A DNA stretch of 62,930 bases, from contig DASVLJ010000054.1 in assembly GCA_036384915.1 (NCBI GenBank), positions 1 through 62,930 on the forward strand, written 5' to 3'. Source of the stretch: PKWO01 sp036384915 (GTDB lineage Bacteria; Pseudomonadota; Gammaproteobacteria; Burkholderiales; Burkholderiaceae_D). Under the pieces are notes generated by a model. It made no database searches. It was given only the letters and a program-made list of their open reading frames with translations, and was not told the DNA's origin. How positions within the stretch are numbered: position 1 is the first letter of the stretch; every line of letters starts with the position of its first letter. The position numbers were made by a program, and so were the translations under genes. Below are positions 16,473 through 24,502 of the stretch, piece after piece.

Positions 16473-17084
16473 CTACTTCTCCACCCACTTGACCAACTCG
16501 CCCCACTGCTCCAAGTCTTTCTCCACCCGCGAATAAGCCGCATCCCAGATGGTCGCCCCCTGCGCCGCCAGCTGCACATAGTTTTGCGTATCGCGGATGA
16601 AGCCCAGCACGGGCAGGCCCAGGCTGTTGACATAGTGCTGCAACTGCTCCGCCGCGCGGGTGCGGGCATGGATGCGCATGCCGACCACGCCGATCTCCAT
16701 CTTGCCGCCGACATTCTTGAGTTCTTGCAGAAAAGCCTGGGTGGCCATGATGTCGAACATGGAAGCGCCGAGCGGGACGACGACCTTGTCGGCCAGTTTC
16801 ATGACTTTGTCGAATTTGCCGCCGTGCAGGCCGGCCGGGGTGTCGAGCACCATGTGGGTGGTGCCCTTGGGCGGCTTGCCGATGTGGCCGTCGACGATTT
16901 CCCAGGATTGGATGGGCGGCAGGCCGGCGGGACGCAGATCGAGCCAGGAGCGCGTGGATTGCTGCACGTCGACGTCGCCGAGCATGACGTTATGGCCCTG
17001 GTAGGTCAGGTAGCCGGCCAGGTTGGTGGCCAGCGTGCTTTTTCCGACTCCGCCTTTGGGGTTGGCGACCACGATCACAGGCAT
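16473..17084 (-). CDS. ParA-family ATPase, orphan
   Basis: The 203-residue protein has the deviant Walker A motif of ParA/MinD ATPases (NPKGGVGKST near residue 10), the DVD Walker A' region (GDVDVQQSTRSW) and a MVLDTPAG Walker B. ParA-like proteins position DNA, chemoreceptors or other cargo using ATP-dependent binding to the nucleoid. No parB or parS is visible, so it is an orphan of the short ParA type. The start at 17084 is set by an AAGGAAT about 7 bases before the ATG. It faces away from the condensin operon that begins 410 bases away. Confidence 0.85.
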   Translation of the reverse strand: MPVIVVANPKGGVGKSTLATNLAGYLTYQGHNVMLGDVDVQQSTRSWLDLRPAGLPPIQSWEIVDGHIGKPPKGTTHMVLDTPAGLHGGKFDKVMKLADKVVVPLGASMFDIMATQAFLQELKNVGGKMEIGVVGMRIHARTRAAEQLQHYVNSLGLPVLGFIRDTQNYVQLAAQGATIWDAAYSRVEKDLEQWGELVKWVEK

Positions 17085-17301
17085 GACAAAATTCCTTTTT
17101 GGAAAGAATTGCTGCTGCATTTCGATTGCTGGAGCGACCAGATACGATAATGGCAATGACAGGGTGGCATGTCAAATACCAGCAGGAAAGATTTTGTTTT
17201 TATGCACACCCGCCTATTGCGCCGCACAATTTCGGAAAAGTCGGCAATTGGGGCTAATAGCAGGCGATTTTCGTGCAAATCCGGTGGATCAAGCATCGGC
17301 T

Positions 17302-17426
17302 GTAGGTTGGGTTGAGCAAAGCGAAGCCCAACAAACCTACGTTTCCACTATCCCCGCAGGTGTTGGCATAACCTGCCGATGTTGGGCCGGGCCACGGTGG
17401 CTTCACTTCGCTCAGCGCCAACCTAC
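17302..17426. mobile_element. MITE/REP-like element, copy 1
   Basis: This 125-bp element is bounded by GTAGGTTGG and its exact complement CCAACCTAC. Inside the left end, the GGTTGAGCAAAGCGAAGCCC sequence forms a stem with its own copy. The same family occurs at 33913-34025. Such elements are common dispersed repeats in betaproteobacteria and carry no gene. It lies in the divergent region between the ParA-like gene and the condensin operon. Confidence 0.7.
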
Positions 17427-17494
17427 GGGTGAGGGCATTGCTTTGAAGGCTGTTTTTCACAGGCAAGCACCGCGCCCTGCCTTACAATAGCGGG

Positions 17495-18832
17495 ATGCAG
17501 AATAATTCGAATTCCCCCAGTTCCCCCGCTTTGCCCGACCAAGACGATTCCCTGCAGGCTTACTTCAAACCCGGTGTGGCGCCTGACGACATCGAGGCGG
17601 TTTACCGTTTGAAGAAGTCGCAGGGCACGATCCAGGCCTTTACCGCGCTGTTCCACGGCGGCTTTGATGGCGTGCTGGTGCGCTTATTGGTCTTGCGTGA
17701 GCTGGCTTCCGACCCGAATACGCCCACCTATACGCGCGCCGACATCAACGTCAAGCTGGCCTACATGGACCCGGACAGCCTGGAGACGGTGCTGTCGCGC
17801 CTGCGCTCACACCAGTTGCTGGTATGGGACCAGGGCCAGGGCGTCTACCGCGTGACGGCCACGGCGCGCAACGTGCTGGCAGCCTTGGACAGCCTGTTGC
17901 TGCTGAACCAGAACGATGATGAAGTCGAGATGGGTTTCCTCCTGTCCCAGGTGGCCGGGGCGCAAGCCGTGGGCGGCATTTCGGCCGAGCAGTTGCAGCA
18001 CTTGCTGGGCCGGCTGGTGGAGCTGACCGAGGAATTCCGCGATGCGATCGCTTCCGGTTCCGAATTCCGCCTGCGCGCTTCGCAGGCGAAATGGCACCTG
18101 GCTTGCGATTGGGTGGAAAAGGGTTCGCACATCATCCATTCGATCACGACGGACCCGAATGCCGACAGCGCCACGCACCGCGCCGCGCAAGCCATCGGCC
18201 GGGCGCAGAGCGCACTGCTCAACATGCAGGGCATGTTCTCGCGCGCTTTGAACCAGATCGAGCGCCAGCGCGTGCACCTGGGCCAGTCCGGCCTTTCGAC
18301 CACCGATATCAAGACCTGGCTGCTGCAACTGGACGATATCGCGGCCTTGTCCGACGAAGCCTTGTCGCACCCGGTCACGCCGCTGTTCATCACGCCGGCC
18401 GAGATGGTGGACGTGGCCGAAGCCGAATTGCTTTCGCCGCCCAAGCCCAGCATTGCCGATCTCTTGCCTTCGGGCCAGGATGCGCCGCTGGCGCAGGAAG
18501 AAACCAGCGCCATGATGCTGGAACTGGACGATTGGCTGGATCGCCTGGCCACGTTCAAGCCGGCCGAGGGCGAGACGGCGGCACCTGTGCAGCACGTGCT
18601 GCTGCCGGGCAGTTTTGCGGTGGCTTCCTACCGTGCGTCGATGCTGCCGCTGTTGGGCGACCCGAACGAATCGGCCTTGCAAGGCGCCACGGCCAAGCTG
18701 GCGCGGCTGCCGGTCGAGTTCGAGACGCACGACGAAATGACCAGGCTGGATGATCCTCATGTGGCGGCCATCACGCGCGCAGTCCTGAAAAAAGGCGTGG
18801 CACCGAATACAGAAAAGCAGGAAACAGCATGA
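17495..18832 (+). CDS. Condensin non-SMC subunit, MukF/MksF-like
   Basis: This 445-residue protein opens a three-gene operon with an SMC-like ATPase. Residues 60-140 look like a winged-helix domain (YTRADINVKLAYMDPDSLETVLSRL). The long central helical region (LLGRLVELTEEFRDAIASG, SATHRAAQAIGRAQSALLNMQ) resembles the helical part of MukF/MksF kleisins, and the C-terminal region is acidic. In MukBEF and Mks complexes this subunit bridges the SMC heads. The next gene overlaps its stop by 4 bases (ATGA). Assignment rests mainly on the operon and fold pattern, since sequence identity to MukF is not visible by eye. Confidence 0.65.
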   Translation: MQNNSNSPSSPALPDQDDSLQAYFKPGVAPDDIEAVYRLKKSQGTIQAFTALFHGGFDGVLVRLLVLRELASDPNTPTYTRADINVKLAYMDPDSLETVLSRLRSHQLLVWDQGQGVYRVTATARNVLAALDSLLLLNQNDDEVEMGFLLSQVAGAQAVGGISAEQLQHLLGRLVELTEEFRDAIASGSEFRLRASQAKWHLACDWVEKGSHIIHSITTDPNADSATHRAAQAIGRAQSALLNMQGMFSRALNQIERQRVHLGQSGLSTTDIKTWLLQLDDIAALSDEALSHPVTPLFITPAEMVDVAEAELLSPPKPSIADLLPSGQDAPLAQEETSAMMLELDDWLDRLATFKPAEGETAAPVQHVLLPGSFAVASYRASMLPLLGDPNESALQGATAKLARLPVEFETHDEMTRLDDPHVAAITRAVLKKGVAPNTEKQETA

Positions 18833-19593
18833 ACGACGATACCCAAATCCTGATCGCGCGCCTCATGACGCACCAGACGCTGCGCCGCGAGGACAAGCTG
18901 GTGCGGCGCGCCCTGTCGGACGAGCAGTTCCGCAGCGACGTCGATTCTCGCCTGCGCGCCGTGGGCATGAAGTTTGTCGATAACGTGTATGCCGACCATG
19001 TGACGCTGGCCCTGCTGCGCGACGTGGAACCGAAGATTTTCGGCTCGCGCGAAGTCTGGCAAAACAATAACTTCGGCCTGGCGCGCGACGGCGTGGCCTT
19101 GCTGGTGGTGCTCTGGGCGCTGATCATCCTGCCCAAGCGCGAACGGCAGGAAGCGCATCAACTGGCGCAGGACGACCAGAACGATATGTTCGGCAAGGAA
19201 AAGCCGCTGCCGCGCGCGGAAGAGGTGTCGCTCGGCATTTCCTACCGCGCCCTGCTGGCGGACTTCGGCGACAAGCTGGGCAAGAAGACGCGCATGGACA
19301 TGAACCTGGGCCAGTTGGCCAAGCTAGGTTTCATCGAGCGCAAGGCAGACACGATTTCGGAAGGCCCGCTGCTGGACTTGATGATGGATACCGACGTGCT
19401 CAAGGAGCGCATCATCAACGGCGCGCTGGCCGATGTGTTCGGCAAGCCTTTCCCGGTCAAGGTGTTGACCAAGGCCGGGAACGAGGTTGCCGAAGAGTCA
19501 GTTGAAGAGCCCGCCGAAGAGCCCGTAGCGGACGAAGTTGCCACGGAAACGGCTGCGGAAGCCGCCGAAGATACCGGAACGAATTTGGAATAA
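18829..19593 (+). CDS. Condensin accessory subunit, MukE/MksE-like
   Basis: The 254-residue protein lies between the kleisin-like gene and the SMC-like gene. It appears to be built of winged-helix segments (LRREDKLVRRALSDEQF and ISYRALLADFGDKLGKKTR, with LGQLAKLGFIERK), as in MukE/MksE. The last 45 residues are a glutamate/alanine/threonine-rich acidic tail. MukE-type proteins bind the kleisin and regulate DNA entry. The start overlaps the previous stop by 4 bases and the stop is 4 bases before the next ATG, so the three genes are very likely translated together. Confidence 0.65.
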   Translation: MNDDTQILIARLMTHQTLRREDKLVRRALSDEQFRSDVDSRLRAVGMKFVDNVYADHVTLALLRDVEPKIFGSREVWQNNNFGLARDGVALLVVLWALIILPKRERQEAHQLAQDDQNDMFGKEKPLPRAEEVSLGISYRALLADFGDKLGKKTRMDMNLGQLAKLGFIERKADTISEGPLLDLMMDTDVLKERIINGALADVFGKPFPVKVLTKAGNEVAEESVEEPAEEPVADEVATETAAEAAEDTGTNLE

Positions 19594-19597
19594 GCCC

Positions 19598-22438
19598 ATG
19601 TTTCACATCAAATCCCTGGAACTGGTCCATTGGGACTATTGGCAGCGCATCAAGAACATCCCGCTCGATGCCAAGATCATCACCATCGCCGGGCAAAACG
19701 GTTCGGGCAAGACGACCCTGCTCGATGCCTTGCGCACGCTGTTCGGGCTGGATTGCTCGATGGGCCGCACCTACAAGCACTATGCGCGCCACTCGGGCCA
19801 GCAGACGGCCTGGATTCGCGCCGTGGTGGACAACAAGCCGATGGGGCAGCAGCTTTCGAACCGCCCGTTCCGCGCCTCGGGCTTTTTCAGCGACGACGAA
19901 GTCACGCTGTTTTGCCAGATCCAGAAGAACGGCGGCGACTGGAAACGCCAATACCTGATGCGCGGCGGCGCCGTCGAGATCGAAGGCATCACCGATGCCG
20001 GCGATTGGCTGGGCGTGGAAGCCTACCGCAAGCGCTTGGCCAATGCCGGCCTGTCGCCTGCCATGGCCAAAGTGCTGGCGCTGGAGCAGGGCGAGACCGA
20101 CAAGCTGTGCGAATACGCGCCGCGCCAGTTGCTGGACCTGGTGTTCCAGGTGTTCGGCGACAAGGAAGTGCTGGACGCCTATGACGAAGCGAAGCGCCAC
20201 CAGCGCGATACCGAGAGCGAATTGCAGCGTTTCGAGGCGGAACTGGAAGCCTCGAAAACCAATCTCGAAGGCTTGCGCCTGCGCGTGGCGAATTACCACC
20301 GCTGGGAAGGCTTGAACAAGGAAAAGCAGGATTTGCAGGAAGAGATTCTGCCGACGCTGGAATACCATGAAGCGCGCGAACGCGCGGCGCGGCTGGGGCA
20401 GAACCTGCGCGATGCGCGTGCCTCGCTCAAGGCGCAGGATGCGCAATTGTCGGACAAGCGGGCGGATTTGGCGCAGCGCGCCGCCACGCTGACGGCGGCG
20501 CAGCAGAACGAAGCCTCGCTCGAAGCGGAAAAGACCACGCTCGAAGCCAAGCTGCAAGAGATCAACAGCAAGCTGAAGCCCAAGGAAAGCCTGCTCGAGC
20601 AAAAGCAGCGCCTGCAAAAGCTGGCCGACGAATCGGGCGCCGACATCGGCGAAGTGACGGCCGCGCTGGAAAAGAGCGAGACCGAACTCCTGGCCCTGCG
20701 CCAGGAGCGCGACAAGATTTCCGCCCGCCTGGCCGCCGACAAGCAAGCCATCGACGCGCTGCAAGGCAAGACCACGCTGCCCGACCCGGAAAACGTGCGC
20801 GCCATGCGCCGCGCCCTGGACGACGCCGGCATCGCCCACGTCATGCTGCCCGATATTATCGAGGTGACCGATGCGCGCTGGCAGGGCGCCGTGGAAGGCG
20901 TGCTGCGCTCTTCCGCCTTCGTGATCCTGCTCGACAAGGCCAAGGATGCGGCGGCGGCTTACCGGGTGGGCGAGAAGGAACGCTATGGGCACTTCATCGT
21001 GGCGGACCGGGTGAATGCGCAGAAGGCCGAAAAGAATACGCTGTTGTCCGTGGTGCGCTTCGATGCGCCGGCGCCGGCCTGGCTGATCGAGCAATTGGCA
21101 CGCATCCGCCTGGTCGATTCTGTGGAAGACGGCATGCGCGGCGATCACGATGAGTGGATCACGCCGGAAGCCTTCCATCGCGAACGGCGCGGCGGGCGCT
21201 CGCTGCACGTGGACGTGGCGCGCTACCGCTTCGGCCAAGCCGGCAAATCGCAGCGACTGGCGGCCCTGCAGCGCGGCTTGCCGGCGCTGGAAGCCGAGGA
21301 AGATGCCTTGACGCTCAAGATCGGCAAGCTGGCTGGCGAGGTCAGCGGCTTGAAGGCGCGCCTGGCCGGGGTCGACGCGGCCAAGGAATTGATGGCACGC
21401 CAGGAAGAATTCAGCGAAGCCGAGCGCGGCGCCGTGCCCCTGAAGGCGGAGCGCCTGGAAGTGGGCACGCGCCTGGGCGAGCTCTATCCCCTGTTGAAGA
21501 GCGCGACCGAAACGCGCACCCGTGCCGATGCCGCCTGGCATGGTGCGAAGAACAGCCTGGCCGATGCCGAAAGCGGGCTGCGCGCCACCGAACGCAAGCA
21601 GCGCGAAGAGCGCAGCGCGCATGCCAGGTCTTTGGTTGAAATGCGCCACACCTGGCGCGCCCTGCCCTACAACTGGCGCAAGGCGGCGCGCGGCGCGGAA
21701 CTGGTTGCCGAACACCAGAACGCGCACCAGGTGGAATTGCGCGTCAAGAGCCTGATGCACGACCTGGAACGCGACGATTGGGAAACCGACGTCACCGTGG
21801 TGGACCAGCACCTGCGCCTGCACAACCAGCTCATGCAGCGCCAGACCGAAACCGAGGAGCGGCGCTACCAGAACAACCGCGCCATCGAAGCCACGGCCAA
21901 TGCGCGCGGCGCCTATATCGAGCGCCTGCGCTATACGATCAGGGCTTACACGCGCAACATCAAGGAACTGGGCGAACTGGCCGGCATCGAGGTCAATGCC
22001 GACCCGGTGCGGCTGGAAAACGACGATTTGCTGCTGGCGCAAGCGGGCTTGCACGTGCGCTTCAAGTTCGACGGCAAGGGCCCGATCGGTCTGAACGACG
22101 GCGAAGCCTCGGGTGGGCAGCAGGTGATGAAGTCGCTGATTCTTCTCGTTGGCTTGCTCAAGTCGGAAGATGGCACAGGCGGCTTTGTGTTCATCGACGA
22201 GCCGTTTGCCCACCTGGATATCCGCAATATTCAGCTCGTCGGCGAGTTCTTGAAGAATACCGAGGCGCAGTATTTGATGACCACGCCTTTGACGCATAAC
22301 ACGGACGTGTACGATCCTTCGGAATTGACGCTGATTACGAGCAAGAAGAAGAAGGATACGCAGTGGGCGCAGCCGATTTTTGTGTTGCAGCGGCGGGCGA
22401 ATGCGGTGGTAGCGACTGCCAAATCTCGCGCTGCTTGA
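19598..22438 (+). CDS. SMC-like condensin ATPase (MukB/MksB-like)
   Basis: The 946-residue protein has the SMC layout. The N-terminal Walker A is GQNGSGKTTLLDALRTLFG (near residues 33-51), followed by long coiled coils (residues 190-400 and 570-760), a hinge-like middle (IAHVMLPDIIEVTDARWQG), and a C-terminal ABC signature SGGQQVMKSLILL with Walker B GFVFIDEPFAHLD. It should compact or extrude DNA loops using ATP. At 946 residues it is shorter than MukB (about 1480) and closer to Mks-type ATPases. The ATG at 19598 follows the previous stop by 4 bases. No JetD/MksG nuclease gene is nearby. Confidence 0.85.
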   Translation: MFHIKSLELVHWDYWQRIKNIPLDAKIITIAGQNGSGKTTLLDALRTLFGLDCSMGRTYKHYARHSGQQTAWIRAVVDNKPMGQQLSNRPFRASGFFSDDEVTLFCQIQKNGGDWKRQYLMRGGAVEIEGITDAGDWLGVEAYRKRLANAGLSPAMAKVLALEQGETDKLCEYAPRQLLDLVFQVFGDKEVLDAYDEAKRHQRDTESELQRFEAELEASKTNLEGLRLRVANYHRWEGLNKEKQDLQEEILPTLEYHEARERAARLGQNLRDARASLKAQDAQLSDKRADLAQRAATLTAAQQNEASLEAEKTTLEAKLQEINSKLKPKESLLEQKQRLQKLADESGADIGEVTAALEKSETELLALRQERDKISARLAADKQAIDALQGKTTLPDPENVRAMRRALDDAGIAHVMLPDIIEVTDARWQGAVEGVLRSSAFVILLDKAKDAAAAYRVGEKERYGHFIVADRVNAQKAEKNTLLSVVRFDAPAPAWLIEQLARIRLVDSVEDGMRGDHDEWITPEAFHRERRGGRSLHVDVARYRFGQAGKSQRLAALQRGLPALEAEEDALTLKIGKLAGEVSGLKARLAGVDAAKELMARQEEFSEAERGAVPLKAERLEVGTRLGELYPLLKSATETRTRADAAWHGAKNSLADAESGLRATERKQREERSAHARSLVEMRHTWRALPYNWRKAARGAELVAEHQNAHQVELRVKSLMHDLERDDWETDVTVVDQHLRLHNQLMQRQTETEERRYQNNRAIEATANARGAYIERLRYTIRAYTRNIKELGELAGIEVNADPVRLENDDLLLAQAGLHVRFKFDGKGPIGLNDGEASGGQQVMKSLILLVGLLKSEDGTGGFVFIDEPFAHLDIRNIQLVGEFLKNTEAQYLMTTPLTHNTDVYDPSELTLITSKKKKDTQWAQPIFVLQRRANAVVATAKSRAA

Positions 22439-22453
22439 AGCACGCTCCGGCTG

Positions 22454-22487
22454 GACACCCCTCTCCCGCAGGCGGGAGAGGGGTGTC
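22454..22487. terminator. 16-bp stem hairpin between convergent genes
   Basis: GACACCCCTCTCCCGC (22454-22469) pairs exactly with 22472-22487 across a 2-base loop. It sits between the SMC-like gene and tatD, which converge, and probably ends transcription from both sides. The CTCTCCCGC/GCGGGAGAG core is also a common dispersed repeat, so it may be a repeat reused as terminator. Confidence 0.75.
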
Positions 22488-23279
22488 TTACTCTTGCGGC
22501 CGTAGTCTGAACAATCTACGGCTATTCGCCGTACAAGCCTCCGCCACCTCCTCCGCCGTCACATCCCCAAGCAGCGCCGCCACCTCCCGCGCCACATAAG
22601 GCAGGAAAGCCGGCTCATTGAACCCCTCCCCTTTCGGCGCCTTCTTCGGTCGCAGGTAAGGCGCATCGGTCTCCAGATGCAGCCGGGCCAGGGGAATTTC
22701 CTTCACCGCGGCCCGCAAATCCTGCCCGCGTGCCAGATCGGTCACCCACCCCGTCACACCAATGTCGAAGCCCAGTTCGAGATAGGCTTGGGCCTCGCGC
22801 GCCGTGCCGGTGAAGCAATGCACCACCCCATGCGCCCCCGCTTGCGCCGCTTCGCGCAGCATGGCGTGAAAGTCTTCGTGGGCGTCGCGGCAATGGAGGA
22901 ACAGCGGCTTGCCGGTCTCCAGCGCGCCGGACAATTGCGCTTCGAACGCCATGCGTTGCGCCTCGCGCGGCGAGAACATGCGGTTGTAGTCCAGGCCGCA
23001 TTCGCCCACCGCGACCACCTTGGGCTGTTGCCACAGGCGCTTCATGGTCACCGCCGTGCTGGCCGACCATTGCGAAGCGTCGTGCGGGTGCACGCCGGCG
23101 GTGGCATAGACGTCGGGCTGCGCTTGCGCCAGCGTCACGGCCTTGTTGCTTGCCGCCGACGAAGTGCCGGTGGCCAGGATGGCGCACACACCGGCCTTGC
23201 GGGCTCGCGCCAGCAGGGCTTCCGCCTTGCCGGCCAGTTGTTTGGAATGGAAGTTGACGCCAATATCGATCAATTGCAT
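22488..23279 (-). CDS. tatD: TatD-family metal-dependent DNase
   Basis: The 263-residue protein matches TatD by its N-terminus (MQLIDIGVNF), the AGVHPHD motif with metal-binding histidines, VAVGECGLDYNR, FLHCRDAHEDF and the C-terminal LETDAPYLRPK. It is a TIM-barrel hydrolase with two metal ions. TatD enzymes act as Mg-dependent DNA exonucleases in repair. The 'DIGVN' start is closer to TatD than to YcfH or YjjV, though assignment among the paralogues is not certain. It stands alone. Confidence 0.85.
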   Translation of the reverse strand: MQLIDIGVNFHSKQLAGKAEALLARARKAGVCAILATGTSSAASNKAVTLAQAQPDVYATAGVHPHDASQWSASTAVTMKRLWQQPKVVAVGECGLDYNRMFSPREAQRMAFEAQLSGALETGKPLFLHCRDAHEDFHAMLREAAQAGAHGVVHCFTGTAREAQAYLELGFDIGVTGWVTDLARGQDLRAAVKEIPLARLHLETDAPYLRPKKAPKGEGFNEPAFLPYVAREVAALLGDVTAEEVAEACTANSRRLFRLRPQE

Positions 23280-23755
23280 ATATTTTTATTGTTTTGAAAA
23301 ATGAAAAATTCGTCGCGCATGGCGTTCGTCGCCATGCGGCCGGCACGGTGGAAACCTGGAAGAATCGGGGGAACTCTAGCGCTCGGTCGAGCATGTCGGC
23401 AGAACGATCTGCCTGGGGTGATAGAGCGGCTCCCTTTTTCTTCTTCGGATTTCCGGAGGGTTGTGCCGATGCCGGATTGTAGCAGCATTGGCGGCCATCG
23501 TTGGTAACCGGGCCAAATGTTGCCATAAGCCAAGCATATGCAGCGACTTCAGTCGTCAATCCCATTTAACCATCGTTTACGTTCGCGTCGTATCGTAGCA
23601 ACGACGACGCCACCTGAGGCGAATCCCGTTGCAGTCCGCATAAATCTAGGTATTATTGCTTGGGATAAACAGGGTTTTTGCGCTGTCGTTGACGCTTTGC
23701 GCGGAGAGTGGCAGATTTTGCATTCAGCCCATTCCATTCACTTCAGGATTGCACC
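23280..23755. other. Intergenic region between tatD and cheZ
   Basis: This 476-base stretch separates the divergent tatD and cheZ genes. Short open frames on both strands lack ribosome-binding sites and look spurious. The cheZ-cheA promoter should lie here, but I cannot place hexamers with confidence and see no repeat or RNA gene. Confidence 0.4.
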
Positions 23756-24502
23756 ATGACCGATGACGCAGACGATTTAGAAGCACTGTTCGACCAGGTA
23801 TCTGCGGAGAGGAAGGATGAAATCAGCGCCCCGGCAGCAGCCGCTCCCGCTGCGGAAGCCGGTGAAGGCGAGGGAGAAGACCAGTCCGGCAAGCCGATGT
23901 TCGAGCGCCTGGGCGGTATCGTGCGCATGCTGCACGATTCCCTGCGCCAGCTGGGCTATGACCAGTCGCTGTCTTCGGTGGCGAGCCAGATCACCGATGC
24001 GCAAGACCGGCTGGAATACATCGGCTCCCTGACCGAGCAGGCGGCCAACAAGGTGTTGAACGCGGTGGACGTCGGCATGCCCGAGCTTGACCTGCTGCAA
24101 AAGAAATCCAAGGACATGGATTCGCGCTGGGGCCAGCTCTTTGAAGGCAAGATGGGCGTCGACGAGTTCAAGAGCCTGGCCGCCGATTCGCGCCAGTTTG
24201 CCGCGGCGGTGTCCGACGCCACCGATGCCGAGAAGGCGCGCCTGTTGGAAATCATGATGGCGCAAGACTTCCAGGACATCACCGGCCAGTTGATCAAGAA
24301 GATCGTGACGATCACGCAGGCGGCGGAGCGGGAACTGGCCCAGCTGCTGCTCGACAACGCGCCGCCCGAAACGCGCGCGGCCATGGAAGCGGCGCAAGCG
24401 GCCGCCAAGGAGCCCCAGGGATTGATGCAGGGGCCCTCCGTGCCCGCCGCCGCCATGGGCCAGGACGACGTCGATAGCTTACTTGCCGACCTGGGGTTCT
24501 GA
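23756..24502 (+). CDS. cheZ: Chemotaxis protein CheZ (CheY-P phosphatase)
   Basis: The 248-residue protein matches CheZ by its long helical middle and the active-site region QDFQDITGQLIKKIV, which carries the glutamine used to dephosphorylate CheY-P. The last residues (DDVDSLLADLGF) form the conserved C-terminal CheY-binding helix. The start at 23756 is chosen because CAGGAT precedes it and the residues upstream are not conserved. Its TGA overlaps the first base of the cheA ATG, so the two are translationally coupled. No cheY, cheW or receptor gene lies in the window. Confidence 0.9.
   Translation: MTDDADDLEALFDQVSAERKDEISAPAAAAPAAEAGEGEGEDQSGKPMFERLGGIVRMLHDSLRQLGYDQSLSSVASQITDAQDRLEYIGSLTEQAANKVLNAVDVGMPELDLLQKKSKDMDSRWGQLFEGKMGVDEFKSLAADSRQFAAAVSDATDAEKARLLEIMMAQDFQDITGQLIKKIVTITQAAERELAQLLLDNAPPETRAAMEAAQAAAKEPQGLMQGPSVPAAAMGQDDVDSLLADLGF

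Noticed and set aside
19457..22297. A 946-codon open frame antisense to the SMC-like gene
   Set aside because: Composition is arginine/histidine/leucine/glutamine-rich noise typical of antisense frames; the sense frame has complete ABC motifs.
17495..22438. Wadjet (JetABCD) defence system
   Set aside because: No JetD-like nuclease gene is present and the ATPase and partners are not clearly of the Jet type by eye; kept as an Mks/Muk-like complex.
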